64,000 nucleotides of DNA from Trichoplusia ni (taxonomy: Eukaryota; Arthropoda; Insecta; Lepidoptera; Noctuidae): positions 3,923,657-3,987,656 of the forward strand of contig NC_039482.1 in assembly GCF_003590095.1 (NCBI RefSeq), written 5' to 3'. The notes beneath the pieces are model-generated. The model ran no database searches. It worked only from the letters and a program-made list of their open reading frames with translations, and had not been told where the DNA came from. The translations under genes and the position numbers were made by a program. Positions 45,001 to 55,288 of the stretch are shown in pieces. Positions within the stretch are counted from its first letter, which is position 1. Each line of letters begins with the position of its first letter.

Positions 45001-48000
45001 CTCTGAAAATATAATAAGAAATATTAATAGTGGACTTAACAGAACTACTTAGTTATAAAGTAATATGTGAAATATTATAAAATTAAGCTTACGGGACTGT
45101 CATAAACATGGGAAGGCCTAAGAATGTGACTATCATCTAGTAGACCGCACGGCACAAGAGTCTGGTCTTCAATTATTGTATTAACTTCAGAATGCACTTC
45201 TGTTTTTGATGATAAACTCTAAAATTGAAAATATCGGGTACAACAACCGCAGTTACATTAAATTTAATCCACTGACCTATCATAAAAAAAATCAACTTAC
45301 TTGGCCGGTATTGTGATGCGAAGGCCCAGGTACGTTAGTATTAGACTCAGTCAAACTATAAGGTGAAGCCTGTAATAAAATAATGTTTTATATTTATGTT
45401 TTGACTTTTCTTAGCATTTTATCAATAAAACAAATCGTACCAAAATTGGTAGAAACATTGTTGGTATTGCTGAACTAAATAAACGGCGACGTTGTTTTAA
45501 ATACTCAAAACAATCAGGTGTGAAGTGCCTTGAACAGACAGCACTGTATTTCGTTGGGAACCAATTTTCCCTATTAATTTTATTCATCCACTTTTCTTTT
45601 AGTTCCGGAATCTTCGGAAACCTAAAATGAAAACATGTACTTAATTAATTGAGCAAAATAGTAATGAAATTCTTCATATAATTTTTCTTAAATTTTATTT
45701 TGTGATTATCGATATTTGTTTGAATTGACTTCAGCTAAAAGTAACAGCACTATTTTTTACGATAAACCTACAAATTGGAAGAAAGAGATACCCGCATTAG
45801 AATTGACTAATGAAAGAAAGAGACTTTTCCAAAAGACATAAACGCGCGTTTCTGCACCTTTGCATCTGTCACCCGCCATCCATTTTATCTTGACACATAC
45901 AGATCTCGTATAACCTACAAAAATAAATAAAATAATCGTTCTGCTTACTTACCGGTGAAAAGTTATACCATCCTTTTTGTAACTCGATGTCTTGGAATGT
46001 TTCCCACACCACTTCACCGCACAAGAAGGCATTTTAATGCGTTTTAATTGCAAAATAATTTTAACAATTTACGATAATTTAGCGTGCGCACAGGTCTAAC
46101 ACTTGGACACAAACTAAAATGGTCACTCATACAGATAGCTTATATAGGCGACAAAATACTAATAGTTTTCGAACGTCAAAGCACTGGATGCGCCGTCAAG
46201 AGGTTTTATAGTCTTTGGGTGCAACGCATGCGGTGTATTAAAGAGCCATCGTACCGTGACCACTGACTGATTTAACGCTAATTGTGAACCCACTTATCTT
46301 TGTATGGCTTCGCACCTGATATGCGTACGTACTGTGGGAAGCTTTAGAGGATAGATAAAGGTGTAGGTATTTCTGTATATCTATCAACAGTGTAAACCTC
46401 AGTAAAACTTACTTAATTGTAACGTTTTCTCTTTTCTGCATCTCTTCTATTTTTTTTATAGAAAATCTCATCATTTTGCTATTTGATACTTGTTTTGCTA
46501 ATTTACGCTGTTTTTGCAGACATTAATTATAATGTAAAATGTTAATAGGATATTTTATTTTGAAAAAAGTAACTTATGGAGTTTCTTGCCGTTTTTTCTC
46601 CACAAGAATGACACTTTGGAACCGTGCAACTAGAGTCAGCAATGTAACGATTTTAAAGTGCCTGAGAAACTGCCTATTTGAAATAAAAACTTTTGATTTT
46701 GTAGAAGACTTTTTTCTGTTTCCTCCCTCGTTTTTGACCATCGAAGCAAGGTGTTGTAAATTTGACGTGTCTGACTGTCTGTCTGCCTGCCTGTAGGATT
46801 AGTTCCCGAACGATTTGCTCGATAAAAGTATTAAAGGTGTATCATGTGCGAGTGTTTAGTCATGTTTGATAAATATTAATTTATTAAATGATGTAACGGT
46901 TTACGCGTGGGTCAGTCTCACGATAGTTATTATAAAAATATTAATTTGGCTATGAGGAGTGATTGCCCGACTAGTTCGGACCCTGAAACCGCTGCAAAAT
47001 TTAATAATTTCATAAATAGTTCGCAGTGTGGATTGGCTTCCACAAGCTTGTTTAGTGTTAGCACAAGCTTTGCTGAAGACGAATCACGGGCTGTGATATG
47101 AAGAGTTAAACTACCTCATGGCAATTAGTCCCTATTGCAATACATATTATTGTCTTAGCAACACTGTCTTGTCTACATATAGGGCCCTCCCATCCTTCCT
47201 CAACTGACTTATATGGTTTATGCGGAAATGCTCACAATTTCCTAATGTAGAAAAGAAGCCATGATTCGAAGTAGAATTTATTCATACTGTATGTTTTTTT
47301 TTACATAGTGCTAATAGCTAACTGAACAATTATTTCTGAATTTGGGAAGTTATCGCTTTCAGAATTCCTGAGAGAAAATGAAACATTTCGAATGCTCGGT
47401 TATCCGAGTGGTTAAAATCACTGTGTGCGACGTGTCGTGGGTTCGTTCGCATTGTCCAATTCTCAACTTGAATTGACAACAAAGTATAAAAAAATAACTT
47501 GATCCTTACGTTATTACAAAGTGCAATAGCTTCGAATAGGCAAAACTGAACTGAGATTAACGGATCCTCCAAAGCTTAGATTACTAATTAAATCTCGCAA
47601 TTTTAACTACCAATAAACCAGGTGAATCAAATTAACATTTTCGCACGCTGAATCATCTAGCCTAAAGAATAGTTTAACAAATCCGCTTCGGCACTTCCGT
47701 CCGGCCGAACCTGTGGTGTGACGTCAGTTCCTGTCAGTCGCGATGTATTGTTTACACACACACCATGGCCGTGACACGGGATTGACATGAATGGTTGACT
47801 GTGTTCTCAAACTGGTTTTGAGTTATAAGAGGGTAACGACATTTTGGGCGGTTTTGTTAGAATTGAATTGAGAGAATCGCTATAGATATGCTAAAGTTGG
47901 TACGATGAGATATTGTTGAGCAAAAATAGTTGTTCCTTTTTTCGAAAATGTTGTGAAGCCGAGGTGACTTTTGTGTAGAAAATCACACGAGTTCATGTTA

Positions 48001-51000
48001 GTTTAGTCAGGAATTGTATTTTTGACGACGGTTCAGCGTCTTGTCATGATAAAAATAATCTAGAATGAAGAACAAGGGTGGCCGGGGATGGCCCCTTGTA
48101 GATGCCCCATCACACTTTAAATTAAAGTTTTCAACAAAGCCTCTTCATGTTGAATGGACCTGTGTCCCCGAAAAACGACCGGGTCTCCTCTTGCGAAATG
48201 ACTGAAAAGAGATTCTTAATATTAATTATTGTTTTGACGATCGGGAGAGGAATACGTACAACCATTAATAGACTTCAAAGCCAGTTGAAATAACCACAAT
48301 AATAAAAGTAGTCTTAAAATTGCTTCCACGCTCATGACTTACACAGAATACGTGCGCACTGATGCATTGCGTCGGATTTGTGGCAATGATCTCTTTATAA
48401 CACACTTGTATGTATATTCATACGTCGTATAGCATTCGTAAGTTAAATATGAACATTTGTGCAGCTTTCAGACCTGCCTGTTTGCCTCGTATGCGTTAGC
48501 TTTTATTTTAATGCGCTAAAAAAAAACAACCTATATTTTTTTTAGACCGGGTTAAACGCTAAAGACTTTAACACACTTCGAGGGCACGGCGTTAGGATAT
48601 GCACCGACTAAAAACATCCCGGGCCCCTTCTACTGCTTTAGCCAGAGTCACGGAATCGCTCGCGCGTAGGTACTCTGCGCGACTCTGGCTGGAAAAAAAC
48701 AAACTCTCCTCTGAGATACAGTTCTCAATTTTGATCAGAGAATACGTAACCTTACAATACACCCGATTTAATATGCCAGCTGACCGTTACAGGTATTTTA
48801 CATATTATATCGGCAATACGTTGAATTTGTTTTTTGAAAGAATCTTTGCTATCCCACAGCTTGCTTGACTAACGCAACAAATATGAGCTTAATCCAGAAA
48901 CAGTCATGAAATGAGTAATATTGAAATCATTGTGTTCATTCAAGATCTGTATTAGGAAACTGTGACACACCATACTGATTGTAAAACCGTGAGAATTGTA
49001 CTCGATAGAGTAGTTAGTAATTAATTAGCTTAGTTTTTTTACTTTGCCTTGTATTGATGACTTTTTATTGAGATAATCACGGGATTATGTGTTTGTATGT
49101 TGTTTGAGTTAACGATATCTCTTAGGACATTTTGGACTGTTTCGGGCTGCGTACCCAAAGTGTAAATTCGTGTACTGTCTGTCTGTCCGTCTGTCACCAG
49201 GCTGAATTTCATGAACTGTGAAAGTGATAGTTGCAATTTTTACACATGATGCATTTCTGTTTCCGCAATACACTAAATAATTATTAAATAAATAACTTAA
49301 AATAAAAATGGAATACCAGTAACTGTTAAATGTCTTTAGTTAAGTATTTTCGCAATATTTTTAGTAGGACTTTCTGTTGGAAAATCATATTCATGAAAAT
49401 AAATAACAAGGCTGCAATGTCATCGTTAACCATTTCAGCAAATTACATCTATAATAATCTATTTATATTAATAAAATATGTTTCTATCATTTCAGGAGAT
49501 AGTTTGGAAGAGCTAAACGGATATGGCACGATGCGGCCGCGAAATATAATCTCCTCAATATTAAGCGGTACGCCGGCTAAGAACAAGGGGCTCGCCATAT
49601 CAAACCCACACGACTTTAGGATGGTGAGTCTAACATAATGAACCTCCTTCAAGTTATTAGACTGAATCAATAGCAGCAGTAGTTGAGGTCACCAAATTAT
49701 GTGTCGCGGTCTCGATCCTCGCGTATAACCATTTGTGTGATCCATGAATGCTTGTTTTGAGTCTGGGTGTCGTTGTGCATGTGTTTTGATTGTTTGTGAA
49801 TCCCCCGCGACATATTATTAAATTCCTCAATGCGGTTTTAATAAAAATAGACTCCTGCAGCAAAAAAAAAAACATCCACCGTAACTTTAAAATGACTTAA
49901 AAGATTTTTATCAATCAAACTAAGAACACTCACATAATTTCGATAGTCTTTCAGAATTATGTGACACACGTCAAATTCGTAACACCTATTTTAGCTCATT
50001 GTTTTTGCGTGAAAGAGGAACAAACATTCCTATTTACAAACTTACCTTTATAATATTAGTAGGATAACGCTAAGAAACTCCTGAAAATACACATGTTCAT
50101 GATAACGGAGAACTCAGTTCAGAATTTCTAAGTTTTTTTTGACAGCCCTTTTTTGGGTTGTTTTTTTAACAGCCAGAAATCGCAACAGTTAGAGGTCTGT
50201 AAGACAAATGGGGAGATCTTTGCCCAGCAGTGGGATCTAGCACAGACTATTTAAACAAAAAAACTCCTTTAACCACACTTGATTTAATTAATAATAATTA
50301 ATATTGTATGATTTCAGGTATCAGCAATCATAGATGTGGATATAGTACCAGAGACTTGCAGAAGAGTCAAGCTATTGAAGCACGGGTCGGATCGACCGCT
50401 AGGGTTCTTTATCAGGTACCATACTTAATATATCTATTGGACGACAGTGGGATATGGATGAATAGTATACAGAATGATATGGTTTTGCATGTATTATCAG
50501 TTTACATGTTGCAGTTTCTCGTCCCTTTTAATTTTAATATGTAAAAAAGAAAATATAACATCTTAGTGACTTTAAACATATTAGCTACGGAACTATAACT
50601 ATTAGTACCTCTATTTGGACCCTCATAATAATGCAGATCTATAAAAGTTTCTCTGTTGAAAAAAATCTTCTAATCATCATCCAAATCTAAGATTTTTCGC
50701 AGTCGCCCTAATCAACACTTCCAGCACATCCATTATAAAGTTCCTAGCTTTTCAAACGTTCAAAAGCGCAGACTATTCTCTCAATTTAGTCACGGTTTCT
50801 CTTGCGTATTAGTACTATCCTCCCACCCCCGCCCACAGGGACGGTACATCAGTCCGCGTGACGCCCAACGGCGTGGAGCGGTCCCCGGGCATCTTCATCT
50901 CGCGGCTGGTGCCGGGCGGGCTGGCCGAGTCCACCGGCCTGCTCGGCGTCAACGACGAGGTGCTCGAGGTCAACGGCATCGACGTGTCCAACAAGACCTT

Positions 51001-53329
51001 AGACCAGGTGCGTGACAAAACCCTACGTTAAGGTTGTCTGGATTTGATTGTAGCTTTGTAAAGTAGTCTACGCATGGGTAAATCGCGGCTTATATAAAAT
51101 TACTAGCTGTTGCCCGCGACTTCGTCTGCGTGGTTAGAAGATATAAGTTATGACTTTTTCTTCGCTCCTATTGGTCGCAGCGTGATGATATATAGCCTAA
51201 AACCTCCCTCGATTAATGGTATATTCAACACAAAAATATTTTTTCAATTTGAACCAGTAGTTCCTGAGATTAGCGCGTTCAAACAAACAAACAAACAATC
51301 AAACAAACAATTAGTATATACATAGTATATACATAGTAATTAGTATATATATAGTACAATTAGTATATAGACGCCAACGATATCTTCGCAACATTTCATC
51401 GATTTTTAATTTCTCGCGCGGAGATTTTAATATTACGATAACTCATTACCTATTAACTTTTTTGGCGTAGTGTAAAAGGCAATTTTGTTCTATATTACAT
51501 GCATAATATATCTAACTTATTTATTTGGATAAGGATTAATACTGTATTGTTAAAAAGAGGTTCGTAAATAACCCATAATTTTACTGTATTAAGAAAACAC
51601 ATAAAAATGGTTATTGTGGGTTATCCTTGGAAGATAGACATATACCACCGCGGACTTTTTTGTAGATCTATTAAAGAGGTACAAACCCGCCATACACTGT
51701 TTTGTTGTAACTCAAAAGGTTTTGGCAGCGTTCTCGATGAAAGCTCTCGAATGGCTTAATTTTTTCCGACATGTTTAACTAATATCGTTGTAATATCGTC
51801 AGTTTACACAAAACCTAAACTTATTATACACTAAAACCTTCCTCAAGAATTGCTCTATCTATTGTTGAAAACCGCATCGTTCAGTACTTTTCTAGTTTAT
51901 CGCGAACAGACAGACAGACAGACGCGGCGGGGGACTTTGTTTTATAATATGTAAGGAAGTTGACGGTTATTAAAATAATGACCATTTCATCATCATCAGC
52001 GTTACCCTTTGTTTTGGTAAGGCGGGGGAATCCTCATGGACACCCACTCCCTCGGGGGAGGAAATGGCTAGTGTCAGAATCTTATTGACTAAACCTAAAC
52101 CGCCGTGCTACGTCATCCGCATTTTTGTGTCAGTGTATGGCAATGCGTTGTAATCCTTCATACACATTAGCCTTACCCTAACATCAATCCCACAGTATAA
52201 CCAGATGCCGTTCAGTACTAGTGCTTTACACGCGAAATCCTATCTGACTTTCTAAAACCTGTTACCTGGACAACACGATACCCTTAGTAACACTGGTTGT
52301 CAGATATTCTAGCTTCTGACTATCTCTAACGACTGTCAAAGATGTATGTATAACAGCCGGGACCCACAATTTCAAATGCCTTCCGAAACACGGAGAAAAT
52401 CGATAAAGAAACTGCAATCGATCTTGTGCAGTTGTAGCTTAGCCAGGACCTGATGTTATTTGATTTAATATAAGTTTATTATTTTTCAAGCAGTTCTTGT
52501 ATCTTCTCTTCAGTAATTGTAATAAGAATGTAATTAATATATCTTTAGCACATTAATAGTCTTATAATAATGTTTCCGTCCCCAGGTGACGGACATGATG
52601 GTGGCCAACTCGTCCAACCTGATAATAACAGTCCGTCCCGCCAACCAGCGCGCCGGCCCGCCGCCGCCAGACCCCGCGCCGCGCTCCGACCTGCCCTCCA
52701 GCGAACACGACGAGGACAGGTACATACTTACTTATTACACCAGCTTGACGTGCCTAAAGATAAAGAAGAAATATGGGAGGACTGTATTATTCTTTTAACT
52801 ATTACCCGTTCGTACCTAAAGGTCATGTTGAAAAATGTTTTGAAACCATAATTTATAAAGTTGGTCTTGCTTGATCAGCCTAATCACAGTACGCAAGAAT
52901 GATCACATAAAAAAAAACTAGACTTTTTTTGGGTTAGATTAGATGGGTTATCATATTCATAATATATTATTTTAATTTAAATGTTAAATTAAAATAATTT
53001 ATTATTAAATGATGCAACGGTTTACTCACGCGTATTTATCGGGTGTACCCGACTAGTTTCGGACCCTACCGGAGTCTTTAATCACGAACTGACGCCGCGT
53101 TGCATCATTTAACAATGAATCAGTCTCACGAAAGATACTATAAAAATAAATTATTTTATATACCCTGCCAAAATTATACAAATTAAACTAATTTACCCGC
53201 CTTATCCACAGATTCGACCAAGACGAACAGGACGAGATCGTAGACCTAACAGCTGTCACACTAGAGGAGACCTCTGAACCGCCCCTCTATCCGACGTCGA
53301 AGGACGACGGGCAAGTGTTACACCTCTAG
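36069..53329 (+). CDS. par-6: Partitioning defective 6 (Par-6) polarity protein, complete
   Basis: Seven exons with matching phases: 36069-36128, 37882-38107, 49496-49623, 50318-50415, 50839-51007, 52586-52719 and 53212-53329; 310 aa (Drosophila about 350). Par-6 is the adaptor of the Cdc42/aPKC/Par-3 complex at apical cortex and junctions. PB1 domain at about residues 20-96 (FDAEFRRFSLNR, with the acidic OPCA-type YTDPRDGDLLPINNDDN), which binds aPKC. Semi-CRIB around residues 128-138 (ISNPHDFR), which binds Cdc42-GTP. PDZ at about 139-240 (VKLLKHGSDRPLGFFIRDG, PGIFISRLVPGGLAESTGLL, TDMMVANSSNLIITVRPAN). The C-terminus VLHL resembles a PDZ ligand. Exons 5 and 6 are GC-rich. Intron 2 is 11.4 kb and hosts a P element. 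Compared with the fly protein, the Ser/Asn-rich linker after PDZ is much shorter. Confidence 0.97.
38945..39135 (-). repeat. Family E SINE-like repeat, reversed, in par-6 intron 2
   Basis: AATAAGGATTTTAATCCTTG at the left, then CTTACGCGGGGAAACCGCTA and TGTGATCCGAACACTGGGCT at the right, correspond to the reverse complement of the 20055 family. Diverged. Confidence 0.5.
39245..39300 (-). repeat. LINE 3' tail fragment (AATCAATCAATC type)
   Basis: The tandem CAATCAATCAATCAAAAG is the reverse complement of the GATTGATT tail of the LINE at 8736-9758. Only the tail and about 40 bases are present. Confidence 0.5.
39766..39971 (-). repeat. LINE-end-like repeat in par-6 intron 2
   Basis: AACGCGAGAACGGCTGAACC and GATTTGGCTTATTTTAGTCT, ending CCGGGACAGCTAGTAG, are typical of moth repeats whose ends read GG.CAGCTAGT. 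This is the inverse of the ACTAGCTG heads of families A to C. Confidence 0.55.
39972..41963. other. par-6 intron 2, left part
   Basis: No exon or repeat recognised apart from ordinary AT-rich sequence. Short ORFs here carry no familiar motif. Confidence 0.4.
41964..41971 (+). repeat. Target-site duplication of the P element, left
   Basis: The 8-bp sequence GGTGCAAC occurs here and again at 46218-46225, immediately outside both ends of the P element. Eight bases is the standard duplication length for the P superfamily. Confidence 0.88.
41972..46217 (-). mobile_element. Complete P-superfamily (THAP9-like) DNA transposon
   Basis: 4246 bp in par-6 intron 2, opposite to par-6. The terminal inverted repeats begin CAAAGA at both ends: CAAAGAGAATCTAACCACTT on the left, and CAAAGACTATAAAACCTCTT read inwards from the right; 21 of the first 30 bases match. 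A perfect 8-bp duplication, GGTGCAAC, flanks it. Inside is one intact five-exon transposase gene. The left 690 bases downstream of the gene are non-coding. The exact duplication and intact frame suggest a young, perhaps still mobile copy, although the inverted repeats are rather imperfect. Confidence 0.9.
42666..46032 (-). CDS. P-element transposase with THAP domain (THAP9-like), complete
   Basis: Five exons on the minus strand: 46032-45953, 45621-45441, 45369-45301, 45218-45093 and 45002-42666, all GT/AG with matching phases; 930 aa (human THAP9 about 900). Exons 1-2 make a THAP zinc finger: MPSCAVKWCGKHS, then FPKIPELKEKW and CSRHF, ending SSAIPTMF, the C2CH DNA-binding module that reads the transposon ends. 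Residues about 175-220 are Lys/Leu-rich and probably coiled coil for dimerisation. The RNase H-like catalytic region has IIFDEMAIRSG (Asp335), VTFDGCPANL (Asp426), FLDPAHMIKLIRN (Asp465; the family pattern of a GTP-binding insertion follows) and SQDHLEHFFGSVRCHGGSNN with Asp670 and Glu673 three apart, as in Drosophila P. Assignment of the first catalytic Asp is inference. The 778-codon last exon is open and unbroken. Confidence 0.92.
46218..46225 (+). repeat. Target-site duplication of the P element, right
   Basis: GGTGCAAC, identical to 41964-41971. Confidence 0.88.
46226..49495. other. par-6 intron 2, right part
   Basis: Contains a family F repeat piece at about 46770-46985 (AAATGATGTAACGGTTTACG, ATTGCCCGACTAGTTCGGAC) and a family E piece at 47390-47475 (GTGTGCGACGTGTCGTGGGT). 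No additional exon of par-6 or another gene is recognised. Confidence 0.45.
49683..49862 (+). repeat. Family E SINE-like repeat in par-6 intron 3
   Basis: GTTGAGGTCACCAAATTATG, ATTTGTGTGATCCATGAATG, TTGAGTCTGGGTGTCGTTGT and TTAAATTCCTCAATGCGG match the 20055 copy. It starts about 60 bases after exon 3 of par-6. Confidence 0.7.
51102..51325 (+). repeat. SINE-like family A, copy 8, with TAGTATATA tandem tail
   Basis: The head ACTAGCTGTTGCCCGCGACT and the body are shortened by an internal deletion (TATAAGTTATGACTTTTTCT joins directly to TTCGCTCC). It is followed at 51310-51370 by irregular tandem copies of TTAGTATATA. It lies in par-6 intron 5. Confidence 0.8.
51974..52455. repeat. Two adjacent dispersed repeats in par-6 intron 5
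   Basis: 51974-52160 carries TTTGGTAAGGCGGGGGAATC and CACTCCCTCGGGGGAGGAAA. 52196-52455 is a diverged family D copy (TGGACAACACGATACCCTTA, AACAGCCGGGACCCACAATT, TGCCTTCCGAAACACGGAGA). Both are non-coding. Confidence 0.55.
53003..53155. repeat. Palindromic family F repeat in par-6 intron 6
   Basis: TTAAATGATGCAACGG at the left pairs with CCGCGTTGCATCATTTAA in the middle, enclosing GTACCCGACTAGTTTCGGAC. The right part AATCAGTCTCACGAAAG follows. It ends about 57 bases before the last exon of par-6. Confidence 0.6.
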
Positions 53330-54763
53330 TACATACTGCGGCGATACCGGCTCGCGAGAGAACAATACGGCTCATAGTTACAAGTGTTGGTGCGATATAT
53401 ATAGTGCAGTGTGTGTGTGTGTGTGTGATGTGGTAACGCCCCCTCGTGTCTCATTGGCTGGTGTAATTGTAAGCCACGCCCTTAAGGAGAACGGTAAGCC
53501 ACGCCTTCGGGTTTTTCATTTTTACTATGATTGCTTGAGGCAGGAGTTGTGTCGAAGCTAAGAGTTAAGAGTTTATAGTACTGGCATTGATTAGCTAATG
53601 ATCTTCAAATCAGTTTCTGTATGGTTATCCTAATCTGTTGTCTAAAGTTAGTCTTTGCTGAAAGATTCACAATGATTATACGACACAGCAAATGGTTTTC
53701 AAGTAATTTTTTGTGGAGAAAAAATGATCATGAAACTCAATATGATTTTGAAATATATTCGAATGAATCCCATTTGAACTCAGGCTCTGAAGAGAATTAT
53801 AATGTAGTTTCTGATGCCGGGGAAAGTCAGTTTGCTGGTGACTATCATTCCAACCCATACAACAAAGGCACGGCTACAATTATCGGGTTTCGAAGACTTG
53901 CCGTATGTATGTCCTTAAACTGTTAAAAGTTACCACATCACACATACAAGGGTCGAACATTAGTACTTACGTATAAACATTCCATTATATGCCTTATATA
54001 TACTGCAATAAGTGTCAAAATAGCTAAATTAGGCGTCACAATAGTTTAGGAAGCAACTCTTAGGTACAGACGATTAGTGAACAAGGTCAGTAAATATGGA
54101 CTCTATTTTCAATTGAATAGAGTATTTTCTCAGACCATTATTGTATTGAAGTGTATATCATATGCAAAAATATACCTTAAGGGATCAAACACACAAGTAT
54201 TTGTGCAGAAAGCAATTAAATATAGCCCTTATTGGTCTAACTTAAGGTTTTAAATACAATTATTGTGTTGTCTCCCTGTTCATCTGTTCGATGAAAGGCG
54301 TATAAGAAGGTATTTTTGCATAAAATATATTAGAGTTACTAGCAATACATAAATATTGTGCCTAAATATATGTATAGTATTTTTTACGAAATCCAATCTA
54401 TTATTATAATCATTCCCAATAATAATCAATTAAATTGTCAAAAACTTAAAATTAGCTCAATTTTATAATAACATATCAGAATCAAATTGTCATTAAGGCT
54501 TTGAATATTATAGTCTTAAATTGTGAGTTTTTAAATTGGCTCAAAAGACTTATATTCAAGCCACAGATATAAAAAAACCCATCATCATCTTAAGTTATTT
54601 CATCACATTACGAAGTTAGATATCATTCATATGTACTCTTTTAGTTAAAGGAAACCCTTTCTTTTAAAGAAATAGGATTAGAAATGTTTTAGTAAAGTAT
54701 GCTTTATGTCAGTGGTAATAAGATATTCAATTCATTGCACATGTAACAAACATTTGTATGACC
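53330..54763 (+). other. par-6 3' UTR and intergenic DNA
   Basis: Begins with the 3' UTR, including a (TG)n run at 53408-53428. A 101-codon ORF at 53621-53926 has no recognisable domain and is probably chance. The poly(A) site is not fixed. The rest to 54763 is AT-rich without features. Confidence 0.4.
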
Positions 54764-54767
54764 ATAT
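54764..54767 (+). repeat. Candidate 4-bp target duplication (ATAT), left
   Basis: ATAT stands directly outside the left inverted repeat and again at 60224-60227 outside the right one. Because ATAT is its own complement it could instead be part of the inverted repeat, giving no or another duplication. Confidence 0.5.
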
Positions 54768-54969
54768 GAGTCGTATAGAATCAATGGCGGCAATCTCATA
54801 TTCAGACTTTTTTGGGTAATTAAAAAAAACGTTCTGTAAAGCACAAAGTAGTCATATTATATTACTGGCCATTAAAATAGTAAGTACTAAAGATTTAGGA
54901 TACTATTAAACGTAAATATATACTTTTACGTGTATTTTAGAGTATTTATTTAAAAATCAAATATTAATA

Positions 54970-55080
54970 TAGCCACCTTTGATACCAACATTTAAAGATT
55001 GCCGCATGTGATTCCAAGTTTAATACAGATGGCCGCTTTTGACACCACGCCTTACGAAGATTACCTCTTTTGATCCTAAG
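54970..55080 (+). repeat. Subterminal repeats of the Sola-like element
   Basis: Four spaced copies: TAGCCACCTTTGATACCAAC, ATTGCCGCATGTGATTCCAA, ATGGCCGCTTTTGACACCAC and ATTACCTCTTTTGATCCTAA, about 28-30 bases apart. They resemble TGGCCGCCTATGATTCTATA in the right terminal repeat. Two looser copies lie at about 60050 and 60103. Confidence 0.55.
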
Positions 55081-55288
55081 TAATTTAATGCAGAATCAGG
55101 GTTGTCATAAACGTCAATGATACAAAATACTTTTCTTTATTAACTTTTATTACGTTCATATCTATCAACAATCAGTCATCTTTAATTACAATCAGTCTTA
55201 TGTTATTTTTTTATAAAATCGGCTTGAAAATCACAATTAAAAGGAAATTAGGCGTAATTAAACAAAAACAAATTATTTAAAATCTTAT

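Noticed and set aside
41966..46223. P element ends placed at TGCAACC/GGGTGCA as part of the inverted repeat
   Set aside because: No duplication fits those ends. Moving the boundary to CAAAGA gives a perfect 8-bp GGTGCAAC duplication, which is the expected length.
48599..48868. 89-codon ORF in par-6 intron 2
   Set aside because: No known motif, no splice context tying it to par-6, and no repeat or homology signal; probably chance.
51310..51370. CRISPR-like or satellite array of TTAGTATATA units
   Set aside because: Short irregular AT-rich tandem sequence at a SINE tail; no spacers, and this is a moth genome.
53621..53926. 101-codon ORF in the par-6 3' region
   Set aside because: No recognisable domain, AT-rich codon use, and it lies about 290 bases after the par-6 stop, where a 3' UTR is expected.
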